Part shown: piece after piece, positions 10,481 to 10,532 of the stretch
How positions within the stretch are numbered: the stretch's first letter is position 1
How the letters are laid out: each line of letters begins with the position of its first letter
Assembly (NCBI GenBank): GCA_937897645.1
Contig: CALCNV010000021.1
Location: 1 to 10,532 of the forward strand
Origin: an uncultured Lysobacteraceae bacterium
GTDB taxonomy: Bacteria; Pseudomonadota; Gammaproteobacteria; Xanthomonadales; Xanthomonadaceae
DNA: 10,532 nucleotides
Reading direction: 5' to 3'
Program-made: the position numbers and the translations under genes
Notes under the pieces: model-generated
Told to the model about the DNA's origin: nothing
Database searches by the model: none
The model's input: only the letters and a program-made list of their open reading frames with translations

Positions 10481-10532
10481 TCACTTGATGATCTTGGCCA
10501 CCACGCCGGCGCCGACCGTACGGCCGCCTTCA
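10481..10532 (-). CDS. tuf: Elongation factor Tu, C-terminal end only
   Basis: The last 17 codons of an ORF entering from the window edge translate to EGGRTVGAGVVAKIIK with a TGA stop at 10481-10483. This is the characteristic end of EF-Tu domain 3. EF-Tu delivers aminoacyl-tRNA to the ribosome as a GTP complex. A tuf gene directly before trnW-secE-nusG corresponds to the tufB position of E. coli; Xanthomonadaceae usually have a second copy in the str operon. The rest of the gene lies outside the window, so nothing can be said about its integrity. Confidence 0.95.
   Translation of the reverse strand, partial: EGGRTVGAGVVAKIIK

Overview
The window is a conserved core-genome segment of a high-GC gammaproteobacterium, almost certainly Xanthomonadaceae (Lysobacterales). 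RpoB has 1383 residues and an N-terminus beginning MTYSFTEKKRIRKDFGKQ. NusG begins (M)KRWYVVHAYSGFEKSV. The gene order and the family-typical intergenic palindromes point the same way. The genus (Xanthomonas, Stenotrophomonas, Pseudoxanthomonas, Lysobacter or a relative) cannot be fixed from the sequence alone.

Every real gene is on the minus strand, so transcription runs from high to low coordinates. The order is: 3' end of tuf (EF-Tu), tRNA-Trp(CCA), secE, nusG, rplK (L11), rplA (L1), rplJ (L10), rplL (L7/L12), rpoB, and the first 610 codons of rpoC. This is the classic tufB-trnW-secE-nusG-rplKAJL-rpoBC cluster. It joins translation elongation, protein export (SecE), transcription elongation and transcription-translation coupling (NusG), the ribosomal GTPase-associated centre and L1 stalk (L11, L10, L12, L1), and the two large RNA polymerase subunits. 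All reading frames are intact and the key motifs are present.

Most of the unusual content lies in the spacers. The 339-nt rplL-rpoB spacer carries a GAAA-loop hairpin just after rplL, a heptamer-repeat hairpin, a second compound hairpin with heptamer-like arms, and a stem-loop close to the rpoB start. The 145-nt nusG-rplK spacer carries another heptamer-repeat inverted structure followed by a five-U run. The three structures differ in sequence but share one architecture: about 7-nt direct units in one arm and a complementary arm on the other side of a loop. The 492-nt rplA-rplJ spacer carries two REP-like palindromes and then a structured leader where L10 autoregulation would be expected. A related REP-like palindrome lies between tuf and trnW. 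L10 has an Ala/Pro/Glu-rich C-terminal tail of about 45 residues.

I found no defence system, prophage, transposase, CRISPR array or other clearly novel multigene system. The very long plus-strand ORFs are antisense shadows of rpoB and rpoC.
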